Translations under genes and position numbers: made by a program
Shown here: piece after piece, positions 29,044 to 40,680 of the stretch
Layout of the letters: every line of letters starts with the position of its first letter
Numbering within the stretch: position 1 is the stretch's first letter
The notes under the pieces: generated by a model
Seen by the model: only the letters and a program-made list of their open reading frames with translations
Told to the model about the DNA's origin: nothing
Database searches by the model: none
Source: Symsagittifera roscoffensis
Taxonomy: Eukaryota > Xenacoelomorpha > Acoela > Convolutidae
DNA: 64,000 bases
Direction: 5' to 3'
Assembly (NCBI RefSeq): GCF_963678635.1
Contig: NC_087070.1
Location: 40,369,831 to 40,433,830, forward strand

Positions 29044-30396
29044 CTACACTTTCATGTCGTCCACCAATGCAACATGCCCCTCCATCATGATCATCCTGCC
29101 ATCATCCCATATTGGTAGCATGTTCTCAAGTCCCTCCTGATCAAGAGCTCTCAAGGCCTTTCGCACCTCAAATCCGGGGGGCTGCGAGCCTCTCATCTTT
29201 TTTGCTTGCGTCGTCCACGAATTTATTTTCGCCTCGCTAGTGTGGAAGTAAACCGCCGCCGTATAGCCGACGAACAGGGGGTCCCAACCATCAGTGAAGT
29301 ATTTCTGCATTTCCTCCGTTGTCATCCTCGCCATTATGGATGGAACTACTAAGGGGCTGTTCATTCCCAAGGTCATCCTCCTGACTATCGGGAACTCAGG
29401 CATGGTGGCTGGCAGGATTTTTTTCTCCATTATGGCCTCCAGCTCCCTCTTAACCAGTGCAAAGCTTTCCTTCCAAGCAGGAATCCTCAAGATCTCTCAT
29501 CCGTCTGCTGTCAGTGGGTTCAAGTTCCAGAACTTGGGATATGTCTCGATGGGGCCCTCGCGTTTGCCTCCCATTCTACATTGCATCTGTCCCCTGAAGT
29601 TGTACACTATCAACTCGGCATCTTTCACTTTTCCAAAGAGTACCGTATTGCTCATTTGTGCCCTGAGCACCTCCTGCTGACACCAATTGAGCGCCGTCCC
29701 ATCCAGTACGCTGATAAGACTCAAATGCGTTACAGAGTAATGATACGTTGTCACCAGGGGATCTGGGAATGCGTACGTCACTGCTGGACCGTAAATGCAG
29801 GTTACCACCTGCTCTAGACCCCGGATTATCCCCATCGGGTCCCACCTCATTGCCAGACACAGGTCCGTCAACAGAGGCATCCCTCCATTCATCTTCTTCC
29901 ATTCTTCTCTCGATTTTGGGTTCTTCTCTTCACCCGTCATGTGCCGATTCTGCATCATGAGGTATTGCACTAACAGCGTCTTCAACCCCGCGGCACACTT
30001 GTAGGAGTAGGTCTCGATACTCGAGTGGACCTTCCCCATTGACAGGGGCTCCCCATATTCCATCAATCGATGGAACGACACCAATTCCCCATGGGTCAAG
30101 AGTACTAGTGCCAGATACCCATCAACCCGAAGTGTCTCTACTCCTCGACTAAACATGTACGCTGGGCCCATGTTAAACAAGTATCTGGGGTAGACCAGAT
30201 ATAAAGCCAAGAGCAGGCTGATGGGCATGCCCAGTATCTCCTGCACGAAGGCTCCAAAGATAGTCGCTGTGATGCCGAACATTCCTGCCATGAATTCTTT
30301 CCCCCAGCAAGGACTCAAGAACTTAAGAATCTCATGATCCCTTCTAGTCCTCAGCTCACCCTCTGCGTGCTCTCTCCAGAACCCTCCAATCGTCAC
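29044..30396 (-). pseudogene. ORF2 fragments of copy B, hydrophobic and conserved C-terminal domains
   Basis: Two consecutive pieces of one frame are separated by an in-frame TGA at 29497-29499. They match ORF2 residues ~1000-1530 of copy A. The region starts with hydrophobic helices, continues with the conserved MPLLTDL, IYGPAVTYAFPD and LNWCQQ motifs, and ends near the APFG-type motif, where a frameshift follows. The upstream break is another in-frame TGA at 30418-30420. Function unknown; the hydrophobic segments could contact membranes. Confidence 0.75.
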
Positions 30397-30417
30397 TTCA
30401 TTGGCTGCCGAGACAAA

Positions 30418-31728
30418 TCAAGCCACCGTCATCTCTCTTCCTTCGGCCAGCTCTAGTTGTTTCTCCAGAAAACTCCAGACTTGTTTCACGAGGGGTGGCG
30501 CTTCCTCCCTCGTCTTATTCTTTGCGTTCTCCAGCCTTGGTGTCAAAAATGGCCACCAGCCATTCTCTTGTGTCAGACGATATTTCATCGACTCTAATTG
30601 TTTCTCCGTGTCGGCCACATTTTTTCTCTCGTTGCTCGGACCTCTAGACTTGCCGGTGGAACCTGTGATCTTCACCTCCATGCTCCGAAACCACAAGCTG
30701 GCCGTCAATTGGTTTATCGCCGGGTGATCGTCCCCGATGACTGGGCTGAACTTGAGTTGCCTGGCAAAATTCGATATCTCTAGCAAGAGCACCTCGTCCA
30801 ATACGATCAGGATGTCGGCTAATCCGTAAAAGCCCCTCAGTGCATGAGATATGTCCGCCCATGCCGCTGCCAATTCTGACTTGCGGAGCCTCAGGTTCGA
30901 TGGCTCCAATTTCCGATTGGGGGCTGCCATTAGAATCCGCCATTCGTTTCCCTCTGCTATTAGGATCAAGACCGCATACACGAATTGTAGGGCTGGTGGC
31001 ATATTCGCGTATCCAGGGGATGTAGTGAACACCACCTTCGTCTTGGATCCGAATCTCGAGACAACATTCTCTTGCACCTCATTCATCGCCGCAAACAACG
31101 TCTGAATGGCTTCCCATATCTTCCTCGATGTCGGTTCATTGCCCTTCAGCTGCTCAAGAAGTCCCGCCGCGTGCAGATGATCATTCATTCCTGCAAACAA
31201 TAGCAGCTCAGGATCACAGGGCATCTCCGACTTTATTGCCACCACTAGAGTTAACATCTGGTTTAGTTCGGCTCCTGGCAAAGAGTATATCAGAGTCTCC
31301 GGCCAAAACAGCTTAGGAGAAGTTACTTCGAAGTCTGATCCCGCCACGATGACTACCCTCGCAGCAGCTGGATCTGCTCTATCGTAAACTGCCAAAGTCT
31401 TGGCCAGCTGGGTGCTCCCACAGGGCTTCCCGTACCTGGGATCTTCCGCCAATTTCGAGCCTTCGTGAGCGGCATCTGGCAATTCCATTCCCCCCGGATT
31501 CAGCAGCTTGTCCACCACCCTCAACTGTGCCGGGGTCTCCAATCTGATCCTGGCGATGCTCGTTCGGTGTTTGGGGGGTTCTGCTATGAGTCCAGGACTC
31601 CCCGGCAGCTTGAGAGGTCTATAATCGATAGGTCCCATGACTGATTTTGTGGGAATCCCAGTCAGATCCGTCGTCTCCATTATTCTCGCTCTTGAGAAAT
31701 GCGTCTCGGCAGCCTTCAACCAGTCCAA
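30418..31728 (-). pseudogene. ORF2 fragment of copy B, second SGNH-like domain
   Basis: This 436-codon frame matches ORF2 residues ~600-1000 of copy A. It contains the VAGSDF strand, LFWPE, the FAGMNDHLH motif, a TTSPGYA strand and a DDH motif, in the order expected for an SGNH-like fold with an altered nucleophile block. It ends at an in-frame TGA (30418-30420) beyond which homology continues in frame. The N-terminal ~35 residues are the second copy of the tandem duplication at 31617-32304. Confidence 0.75.
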
Positions 31729-32304
31729 CGCACTGGTGTCTACTTAAGTCCTCATGTGACACTCGCTCGAGACCCAGAGCTTCCGCCAACTCTTGCCTGC
31801 ATTCCAGGTCTTCCAAGTCCAGCTCCTTTACTTTCTCCAGATATCTCGACCGACTGATCTCCGCCGGTCTCTCCACCCTCTTGCTCTCCACTACTACCAC
31901 CGAGGACACTACCGAACTCTTGGGTGTTGATGACGTTGCCTCCTCGGCCTCCATCGGTGCGGTCTATAATCGATAGGTCCCATGATCGCTTTCGTGGGAA
32001 TTCCGGTCAGGTCCGCGGTCTCCATCAGTTTTGCTCTCGAGAAGTGCGTCTCATGAGCCTTCAACCAGTCCACGCAATGATGTCTGCTCAAGTCTTCGTG
32101 CGACACTCGTTCAATACCCAGAGTCTCCGCCAATTCTCGCCTGCATTCCAAGCCTTCTAGGTCCAGCCCTTTCACCTTCTCTGGATATCTCAAGCGAGCG
32201 GTTTCCATAGGCCTTTCCACCCGCTTGCTCTCTGCCACTACCACTGAGGATATTGCCGAACCTGGAGGCGTTGATGACGTCACCTCCTCAGACTCCATTG
32301 GCGT
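31617..32304 (-). repeat. 344-bp tandem duplication in ORF2 linker, copy B
   Basis: Units 31617-31960 and 31961-32304 are offset by 344 bp and share the same order of peptide motifs (VERP, SRHxC, METxDLTGIPTK, MGPIDYRP) with noticeable divergence, so the duplication is not recent. 344 is not a multiple of three, so the two units lie in different frames. Copies A and C have a single unit. Confidence 0.85.
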
Positions 32305-34206
32305 GGCACTCGGCAATCTGGCCTGGTTGCTCCTTGAGCTGTCTCTAGTGTCAACCCTCGGTCCCAAGCGACCAGACAAGGCCCTCGAGGCAAGGAATGG
32401 TGGGTTCGGAGGTGGCCCTAATGTGAATTGGGCCGTCTCTAGCAGATGCGCCTCTAGCGCATTTATGTGTCCTTGAAAGACGTCATTTAGCCACTCTGCT
32501 CCCCTCGGTCTATCGAAGTGGATTCCATCATTGGAGGTGTCCTCAGGGAATTCCGCTTGCTCCATGCGCTCCGCCACGTCCAACAGTCCGACGGGGAGCA
32601 CACTCTTCCGGTGGATTTCTCAGATCACCCTATTTAGGTTCAGCACCTTCTCGTTCATTTCCAAGGCGTGCTGATCAAACTTCATGTTATAAGGGACAGT
32701 ACATACTGTCAACAGGATGGGGTCCATCTGGATCCTCAGCTCCTCAAGAAGGCAGCTCATCTTGTCGTGCAGCCTTGTTATTTTCCTTGCTTCTCCCCTT
32801 GATACATCATTCGTCCCGATCATCAGGGTCACCGTGTACACCTTAATCATCCCTAGCATCTCAAGCGTTGCCAACATCTGTGGCGTGGCAGCTCCAGCGA
32901 AACTCAAGATTCCTGTCTGCCAGTGCGATTGGATCCGGGTCAACACCCGCACTAGGCTGTCCCCTATAATTAGGTGGACCGCGTCTTCTGGCACATGGGG
33001 TGGCGCAAGATATTCCACCCAGGCTGCATCATGAAAGCAATCCCTCCTGGTTTTCTGTTCCGCATTCCAATCCAGCCGATTGTGCCTGTGGTACCTCTTC
33101 TCTGTGTTTTTCTTATAACTCGAGATCACGACGCACCTGACCGGCTGTTCCCTCCAAGTTGGGGGAAGCTCCGGTCTTGCCGAACTTTCACGACTTATCT
33201 GCCACAGTTTCTCGCTCAGCTCCTTCAGACGCGATGAGCCGCCGCTCACCTGACTGTCACTCGAGGTCGAGGTTGGGGTATATCCCGGCAGTACCACATC
33301 CATCAGTGGGCGTATGGGTTGCGTCTCCAAGCTACGCAAGGAGGACGTTGCTTCATTCGGTATCCAGACTTCCAACCCTTCACTCATGTGTTCTCGAGCC
33401 TCGCGGTCAAGGTTGAACCGTCCTCTTGCCCTGGGGGCTTCATCCACTTCCATGCGTGACTCTGGCCTCGAGCTGGTAACCACTCGCTCCTTTGGCCTGG
33501 CTCCCTTCTGTGCGTCAAGTTCGCGTTGTCGTTGTTCTATTCTCTCCATCTCCGACTTCAGTTGCTCACAATTTGCGGCATTCTCCCGCACCCTTAGCTC
33601 CTGCTGATGTTCAGCCCGCAGCATCTCAAGCATCCTCAGAGTCTGATCTCGTTCGTTGACCGCATGGTCCCTTTCCAGCTGAACTTTTTCCCGATCCAGC
33701 TTTGCTTGATCCCGATCGAGGTTCGCCTTGTTCCTTTCCCTCTGCGTCTTCTCGAGCTCTTTCTTTAGAACACCAAGATCCGGATATGCCTCAGTCGTCT
33801 GTTGTGCTCGCGTCATCGATGGCACCTTACTCGAGCTCTGGCCTGTAGATCTTGCTGATGGCCTGGTTGGTAGTGGGAATTCTCCTGCGCCATATTCGGT
33901 ATTGTTACTCAGGCCAGGATTCCTTGCCAAGTCAAAGCCCCTTACTCCTCCCTCCACATTCCAAGACAACCATCTGGTCTGTTCCTGATTTGATATTCCC
34001 TCGGTGGTGTAGCCGACCATCAAGACAGCCTCCGTCGCAGACTCCCTGCATTCACCCTGTTCTTCCAACTGGAGGATGGCATTCAGCATTACCGCCATTC
34101 TCTCGTCTATTTGTGTATAATCCAGGTCCCTCAGGCGTCTGTACATCTCATCGAGAGTAGGCTTCTTCAGGGCCGCGGGCATGGATTTCCAGAACCTGTC
34201 TGCCAT
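31909..34206 (-). pseudogene. ORF2 N-terminal half with SGNH hydrolase, copy B
   Basis: Starting at ATG 34206, the frame encodes the conserved N-terminal helical region, a long heptad-rich coiled coil (about residues 150-240) and the SGNH hydrolase. The GDSL block is near 32970, the FAGAA glycine block near 32890, GTND near 32810 and DGIH near 32520. A single in-frame TGA (32620-32622) interrupts the enzyme between GTND and DGIH. Here the N-terminal region, coiled coil and SGNH are in one frame, which shows that the split in copies A and C is secondary. The frame then enters the tandem duplication and is lost. Confidence 0.82.
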
Positions 34207-34768
34207 TCTCTGTGACTTCGGGATGTATTCAAGTATGTACTAACCAGCTCAAGAATTACCTTACCGACTCAAGTGTGTATTAACCAGCTCAAGAATTACC
34301 TTACCGACTCAAGTATCACCCAACTCAAGAATTCTCTAGAAATGTTCCCTTGCAAATACTTGCTGCAGGTGTCGATTATCGCGAGTTCAATCAAGATTTC
34401 TCTTTCTGTATCTCGCTTGAGTATAGTTGGATTTTCAACTTTGTTTTTCAAACTTGATCTGAAAACAGAAACCATATTAAGACTTGACATGTCATGTTCC
34501 TAACCTAGAAACCCCCCTTTTACCAGTATTGTTAAAATCTTATCATTTTCATTTCACTTAAAACAATTCAATTGGAATTTCCTTAAAAACATGCAGATTC
34601 ATTTTATGTTTTAGCACCGTTAATTCTTCCAAAATTCAATTGTCATGCCAATCGCGTCTTAAAATCCCTTTACCTGTGCCGCACCCCAGTACCTAACTCA
34701 AGACTCCTCCCTCACGCCCAACTCGAGACCCCCGTGTCCGCAACTCAGGCGATGCTCAAGTAGTTTTT
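34207..34768 (-). promoter_or_regulatory. Non-coding gap between Pol tail and ORF2, copy B
   Basis: These 562 bp hold no gene. They include a 40-bp tandem repeat (34231-34310, with a partial third unit) and many CTCAAG words (CTTGAG on the coding strand). By position it equals the gaps in A and C and may drive ORF2 expression, though its sequence is different. Confidence 0.5.
34231..34322 (-). repeat. 40-bp tandem repeat
   Basis: Units 34231-34270 and 34271-34310 differ at two or three positions, and a decayed third unit follows. Each carries two CTCAAG words, one in ACTCAAGT and one in GCTCAAGA context. It lies in the gap just upstream of ORF2. Confidence 0.85.
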
Positions 34769-36300
34769 CTAGTGCAGATACACCATTATCTCAGTTTCCG
34801 CGAAGACTACGTGTAGGATAGCGTACAATTCCCTTGAGCTCAGTTTGCCCCTGTTTGGGTCATACACCGGCATTGAGACCTCCGTTATTCCTCTTTCAAT
34901 CATGAAGTCTCGTAGTCTTGTTAGAGCCAACATCACGTGTTCGGGATCAATTATGTTCCTGTCATTGACCCTCGTCACTAGGAAGCACAGATATTTGCCC
35001 GGGACTTGTGCTACTGATGGTGGAAGCGCGGCCATCCCTCCCAGTCCTGGTCTCTGTCTGAACAGAAACTCCACGTTCTGGTACTCTCTTTTGAAGTCAG
35101 CTTTCAATCTTGATTTGAAACTCATGTCCGCCGTGATGCAGATCGCGCTAGTCCTGTTTGACAGGATGAAGTCGCTAACCGTTATCATGATGTTTTCCGA
35201 GTAATCATTGAGTATTTCAAATTTCGTTTTGAAATTCCGACCTATGGTAGGCTCTGGCTCTTCTTCCAGTTCCAAATTGCTTGTTTCTCTCACTTCCTTG
35301 AGCTTCTTTATCATCAAATTTTCGGTGTGGGTAAGTCCTACCCCCACTCCCCGGACAAAATTATTTATCGACGTCCCCGTCGATGTGGTCGGGTCTGAAT
35401 TGTCCGGAGGAATGTCCAGTGGCCTGTCTGTTGCCGTCCATCCGAAAAGAGGGTCCTCTGCCTTCATATAATTTGCCGATGATACGTCGACTTGTTGAAT
35501 GCTTTGTCCTTCGCGGCTCTCGTCTTTGACATCGCGCATCCACTCTATTATCCTCAAGTTCGTGTTCTCCCTCCTCTCTATCTCACTCTGTTCGAGATCC
35601 GTCTCCAATTCTGGCGTCGAGTAGTCTTCCTGCGGATAGTCAATGACCTGCCTTCCTCTTCGGCTTCCAGTTCGCCTGCACTCAGTAGTTCCTCGCCCAA
35701 TTTGTCTGGCTGTATCTTATCGATCAAGAAGTCATCCCCGTATCTGTTGTACCTCAGGCCGGTCCGTTTACGATTGCCAGTCCTGGTTCCCGGTGGTATT
35801 GGTCGATCTGGCTCCATCCACTTCGGCACCTCATCTTGCTCCGGGTCGTTCCAGTCTTCTTCTACAAACGATCCTGCTTCAGACTCCACCTCTATCTTTT
35901 CATTGTCGTCCAAACTCAAGTTCTCATTACCATCATTTTTCTCTCTGGTGCCTTTTTCATTCACTTCACACGCTGGCTCTACCACCAGGTACTCGAGACC
36001 CTCCATGTCCTTCGGTATGCACCAATCCTCCGGGGACGGGACGTGAGGCTTCAGATTTTCATAATGTGCCGCTCGCCCAGTACTCAAGCGATAGAACCGT
36101 CCTTGTTGATGAACTTCCGTTATCATGAATGGTCCCCTCCACTTCTTGAGTAGTTTGTTTGTTCCCTTGGGCGGTATGACATTTTGGAAGACCCACACGT
36201 ATTGGCCCACTTCATATGGCTTTGCTTGTAATATTTTTTCGTCATATTTTCTACGCTGCCTCATTTGCGCTTGCGCCGTGTTCCTCCTGCATAGCTCGTT
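34769..36300 (-). pseudogene. Pol C-terminus and macro-like tail, copy B (broken)
   Basis: After the in-frame TGA at 36301-36303 the frame continues with the integrase C-terminal region (VGQYVWVF, KWRGPFMITEVH) and the acidic tail. It shifts near 35640 into the frame 34769-35608, which carries the FVRGVGVGLTHTENL segment and the macro-like domain (34775-35191) ending in VYLH. The domain keeps the same strand and helix motifs as copy A, and the same replacement of the glycine-rich ligand loops. Confidence 0.75.
35322..35384 (-). ncRNA. Ultra-conserved structured block inside Pol tail, copy B
   Basis: This is the counterpart of 10446-10507. The hairpin at 35367-35384 is perfect on the coding strand: stem ATCGACG, loop GGGA. 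It is followed by TTTTGTCCGGGGAGT and the GGGTA-GGACT-TACCC stem. Identity to copy A far exceeds that of the flanking coding sequence. Confidence 0.7.
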
Positions 36301-39300
36301 TCACTCTTGTTGTCTTTTGATCGCTTCTTTCACGTATGCCTGAGGCGACATCCTTTTCCCCTCGTATTCCGGGTAAAAGAATGTCAGATGCATTGCTCTC
36401 TCCCTGCCCGTCAACATCATGAAGGGACTGATGCCCGTCGTTGAGTGCTGTGTACTGTTGTAGGCCCCTACTACCTGTGGCAGGTATTTATCCCAGTCCG
36501 TCATGTATCTTGAGCAGTACACCCTTAACATGTTGACCAGTGTCCTGTTCTGTCTCTCTACCAACCCGTTGGTCTGTGGATGGTAGGTTGTCGAGTGTGC
36601 TTGAGCAATGTGCGATCTCCTCATCAATTCTTTTGTCAAGTCCCCCACAAAAGCTTTGCCGTTGTCCGACTGGAAAGTCATTGGACAACCATACCGCGAT
36701 ATCCAATGCGTTATCAGATGATCACATGTCTCCTCGGCCGAGGCTGTCTGGCACGGAACCGCTTCCGCCAACTTTGTGAAGTGATCTATTATAACTAGTA
36801 TCTGGTTATATCCCGACTCCGTCATGTAGATTTTTTGATGGTCTATCTGCACCATTTCATTGAACTCTGAGCTCTCGACGGACTTGAGGGGAAACTTCAT
36901 CTTCCTTGGGTCTTTTACCTGGAGGCATGCCAGGCAGGCATTCACCCATCTCTCGCAGGCTTTTCTCATTCCTGGCCAATCAAACCTGTGAAGTATCCTT
37001 TGTTGTACTTTATCTATCCCCTGGTGCCCCATCTGGTCGTGCGATCTGAAAAGCACCTCCGTTTGATACAACTGTGGTAGTAAGATGAGGTTGTGTTTGT
37101 GTAATATCCTCTCCTCATCTTTCCTCTTGCATGCTACCACCCCATCAGCTGTGTGGTAGAGTAAGTCTTTCTTTTCTTTGTAGAACTGGCTCAAGATCTT
37201 GTAGCTGTCTTCCTCGAGTTCCCCCTTCTCCTTGACCCACGACTGGATCCACTTGGAGAGGTTACTTGTCATTTTGTCATTCTTTTGGGCTCTTATTAGG
37301 TCTGACAGCCTGTATCTCGCCTTGACATGCTCCTTTAGCGCCATGATCTGTCCATTCATCTCACCAGGGTTGTGGATGTTATCACTCAGCTTCACGCATA
37401 TCATCCTTTTCACGATTTTCATATCATCTTCTGGCACCAGATTCGTTCTGACGTTTGAGTTGCATGATAGTTCCCTGAATGGCTTCCTTGAAACCGCAAT
37501 TTTCTCAAGTTCTTCACCACCTCGTATCTCCTGTATGTCCAGATTGTACGTTCCTGAAGATGGATCCGTCTGTAACTCCCTGTCGTGGTGCCTTGTCTTC
37601 TCTTCCGCCAATATCATGCACAGACTGTCTTGGTTTTCGCTGCTCTCATCCGAGTCTTCATCCCATCCTTCACGCTCCCTGGGCAATTCTCCTTCTCCGG
37701 TTTCTTCTTCCGTGAACATGGAACACTCCCCGGACTCTTGACCTAGTCCCAGGTGTTCAGTATCTTCTTTGAACGTCACTTTCTTTTTCCTAACCTTGGT
37801 CTGCTCCAGAATGTTTTCGGGGATTTTTTCAACTAGTGACCGCACGACATCTTTGCTGTCAGTGACGCTTCCTCTTGAGGAGTCAGTATTGTTCACTATT
37901 TCTTTTCTCCGAAGTATAGTGACTTTCGGTTCCTCTTGGCCCTTCTCTTGGATCACGGGCTTATCATCTGATAGTTTCTCGAGCAACCTCATTAAGTCAT
38001 CATCTATCTGTGCAGTTCCTGCTTCTACCTGGTTAAGATCATAGCCTTTTGCCTTGAGCGTCTCCCTCACGATCTTCGACTTGAGTATTATCTCTATCGG
38101 AATCCTTCTGCTCTTCTTCAAGATGGTCTTTTCTGGAGGTTCTTTAGGTAATTCAGGATGATCTTCAATCGGTTTGCCTGATTTGTCCAGCCATCTCGTG
38201 AGTGGAAGACTGTCGTACGTTTCCTTGTCCATGAAGGAGAAGCCATCTTTGATTTCAGGTCTGTCTGCCTCTCTTTGCTCTTGTCTCTCATAGAACTCCG
38301 TCTTCTTACTCAAGCTGTCAGTATTCTGATGTTTATCTTGTGTTCTATGCTCAATTATCATGTTGTATCCGTCCAGGCGAACTATCCACCTCCCAATGTA
38401 ACTTTGGTCCATTGAGTACGTTTTCAGCCAGCTCAGTGCTCGGTTGTCGACTCGCAACTTAAATGGCTCACTGCCCAGGTATGCCCTGTATTTCTCGACA
38501 AAGGTAACCACCGCGAACATCTCTGCTTTCGGTGTTCCGTACTTCATTTCCGTGTCACTCAGGACTTTGCTCCCGTACGCTATTGGTCTCAAGAATGTCT
38601 TCCCATTCCATTCTTGTTCTTGATGGAGAATCCCAGAAATCGCGACTACCGACGCATCCGTGTCCAGCACGTACATCCCTTTCTCAGTCGGCATACCCAG
38701 TACTGGTGCCTCACATAGCTCTTTCTTTATTCTCTGGAATGACTCTTCTGCTGCATTGTTCCACGTGAACTTCTTGCCCTTGTGTCTCATTAATTGTTGC
38801 ATCGGGTATACCTTGTCCGCATAGCCTTTGATGAACTCTCTATAAAAGTTAGCGAAACCCAGGAAGCTCATCAACTGGTGTTCTGTCTTCGGTGATTTCC
38901 AGGTTAGGACTGCTTCCACGGCGTCCGGATCAGGTCTGATGCCGTGCTTGTCTACCATCCTGCCCAAGTATTTTATTGAGTCCTTGAGTATCTCGCACTT
39001 TGATGGTTTACACTTTAGCCCCGACCTTTTCATGCATGCAAACACTTCGTCAAGTCTCTCAATGTGGTCTTCCAGTGTGGGCGTCGCTATTACCACGTCA
39101 TCCACGTAGCACATTACCAGATTGCCATACTTCTTCGTCACGCCTATCAGAGCATGTGCCATCAACCGCTGCAACGTGGCTGTGGCATTGCAAAGTCCAA
39201 AAGGCATCCGTTTCCATTGAAACAGACCCAACTCGCAGGCAAACCCTGTTTTGTCCCTGTCCTGCTTCCTTAGTGGTACCTGCCAAAAGGCCGAGCCTAA

Positions 39301-40680
39301 ATCAAGAGTCGTAAAAAATTTCGAGAGGCTCTCATCAATCCTAGGTATGGGATAGGCATCCTTCACCGTGACGTAGTTCAGGTATCGAAAGTCACAACAA
39401 AAACTCAACTGGTCGCCTTTCTTTTTGGCCATCACTACTCCACACGCCCACGGTGACTTGGATGGTTCTATCATGTCATACTCTAGTAACGTCTCGATTT
39501 CTTTTCTACACGCCTCCGATTTGTGTGTGGTCATGCGCCTCGCCCCCTCCCTGTGCGGTACCGCGTTCTCCTCAAGTTCTATTTCATGCTCAACAAAATT
39601 ACAACACCCGATATCCGCTTTATGCCTCGAAAAAACTTCCTCGTTCCGCTCTAGTACGTCCTTGATGGCTTCGAGCTGTTCATCTTTCAGTTTGCTCCTC
39701 AAATGTTCAATCTCCGGCAGAACCGGTTTATCAGTTTGTATTTCATCTAGTGTGGGCCGCTCTGGAAAGCTCGAACACCCCGACAGCCCATCGTCCGTCT
39801 CTGACTTAAGTGATTTAATAAGACCTGAAGAATCTTTTATTTTCTGCAATCGTCTCAAGATACAAATTTTGTCCCTATGATTGGGACAATCAACAACTTC
39901 ATTTTGTTTTGAGTTCTCGATTGTTTCATATCGGGTTTTAACCGGTAAAGCATATCCCAGTTTCCTCCCTCTCTGTATCGTGATCGGTATATCAAGGGTA
40001 TTCAACGAGACACTGACGCAGAGGCCGCTCTTCGTTATCGAGAAGGATCTTCCTAAAACAGCAGCACTTTGACTATTAGGATTCGGAACTATACACACTT
40101 GCTTGTTGTCACTTAGTTCATTGTAATTTTTCATCCTCAAGCCTACGATTGCCGCTTCATTCGCCTTTAGCCTCACCCTCCTACTCAAGAAAACCGGTGC
40201 TTTGTTTTCATTTGCCATTATTAAATTTACCGGTTTGATTGCGTACCTCCTATCCGGGTTCCGTATCCTGAACATTGCGTTATTTAGATCAATCGTTACG
40301 TCGAAATTCCCGATGAAGTCTCTGCCCAAAATGAATTGGTCAGATTCATCTAGGTTTTCTACCACGATAAAGCTCATCCACAGGTTACGTTCCCCCAAAT
40401 TTAGGTCTATTATCGGCGTCCTGCCCAGCACCCGAAGGGCCCCTTTGTTTGCAGCTGACAGCCGTATCCTCGAGTCTATCAAATCACCTTTGTCAAAGCC
40501 CATCCGTTCCCATGCTTCGATTGGTATGACGCTCAAGACTGCTCCCGTATCAAGTAACCCACGTAACTGAGTCTTTTTGCCACTTATGTCTAGCACGTGC
40601 CCTGTCACATCTGCCTCCGTCCCGATGTGCATTGCATCTTCTTCAAGCATGGCGCAGTGTCCAATCGATCTCACTTTCAA
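36301..40680 (-). pseudogene. pol: Pol polyprotein of copy B: protease, RT, RNase H, integrase
   Basis: This 1459-codon frame shows a protease (LLDTGA), RT with YVDD, RNase H (DTDAS, DNRAL, HQNTDSLSKK), a long acidic spacer and integrase with HHCC and the D-D35-E residues. It is entered from gag by a frameshift caused by a 4-bp duplication (AGTTAGTT, 40679-40686) and closed by an in-frame TGA at 36301, about 110 residues before the end of the integrase region. RT has lost four residues (LGDA in copies A and C) just before the FTTLDLGSAFW motif, which probably harms the fingers-palm hinge. The catalytic residues themselves are intact. Confidence 0.88.

Noticed and set aside
28548-36303. Reassigned genetic code with TGA read as an amino acid
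   Set aside because: TGA codons are frequent only in copy B, and A and C use TAG, TGA and TAA as ordinary stops at natural ends; simple decay fits.
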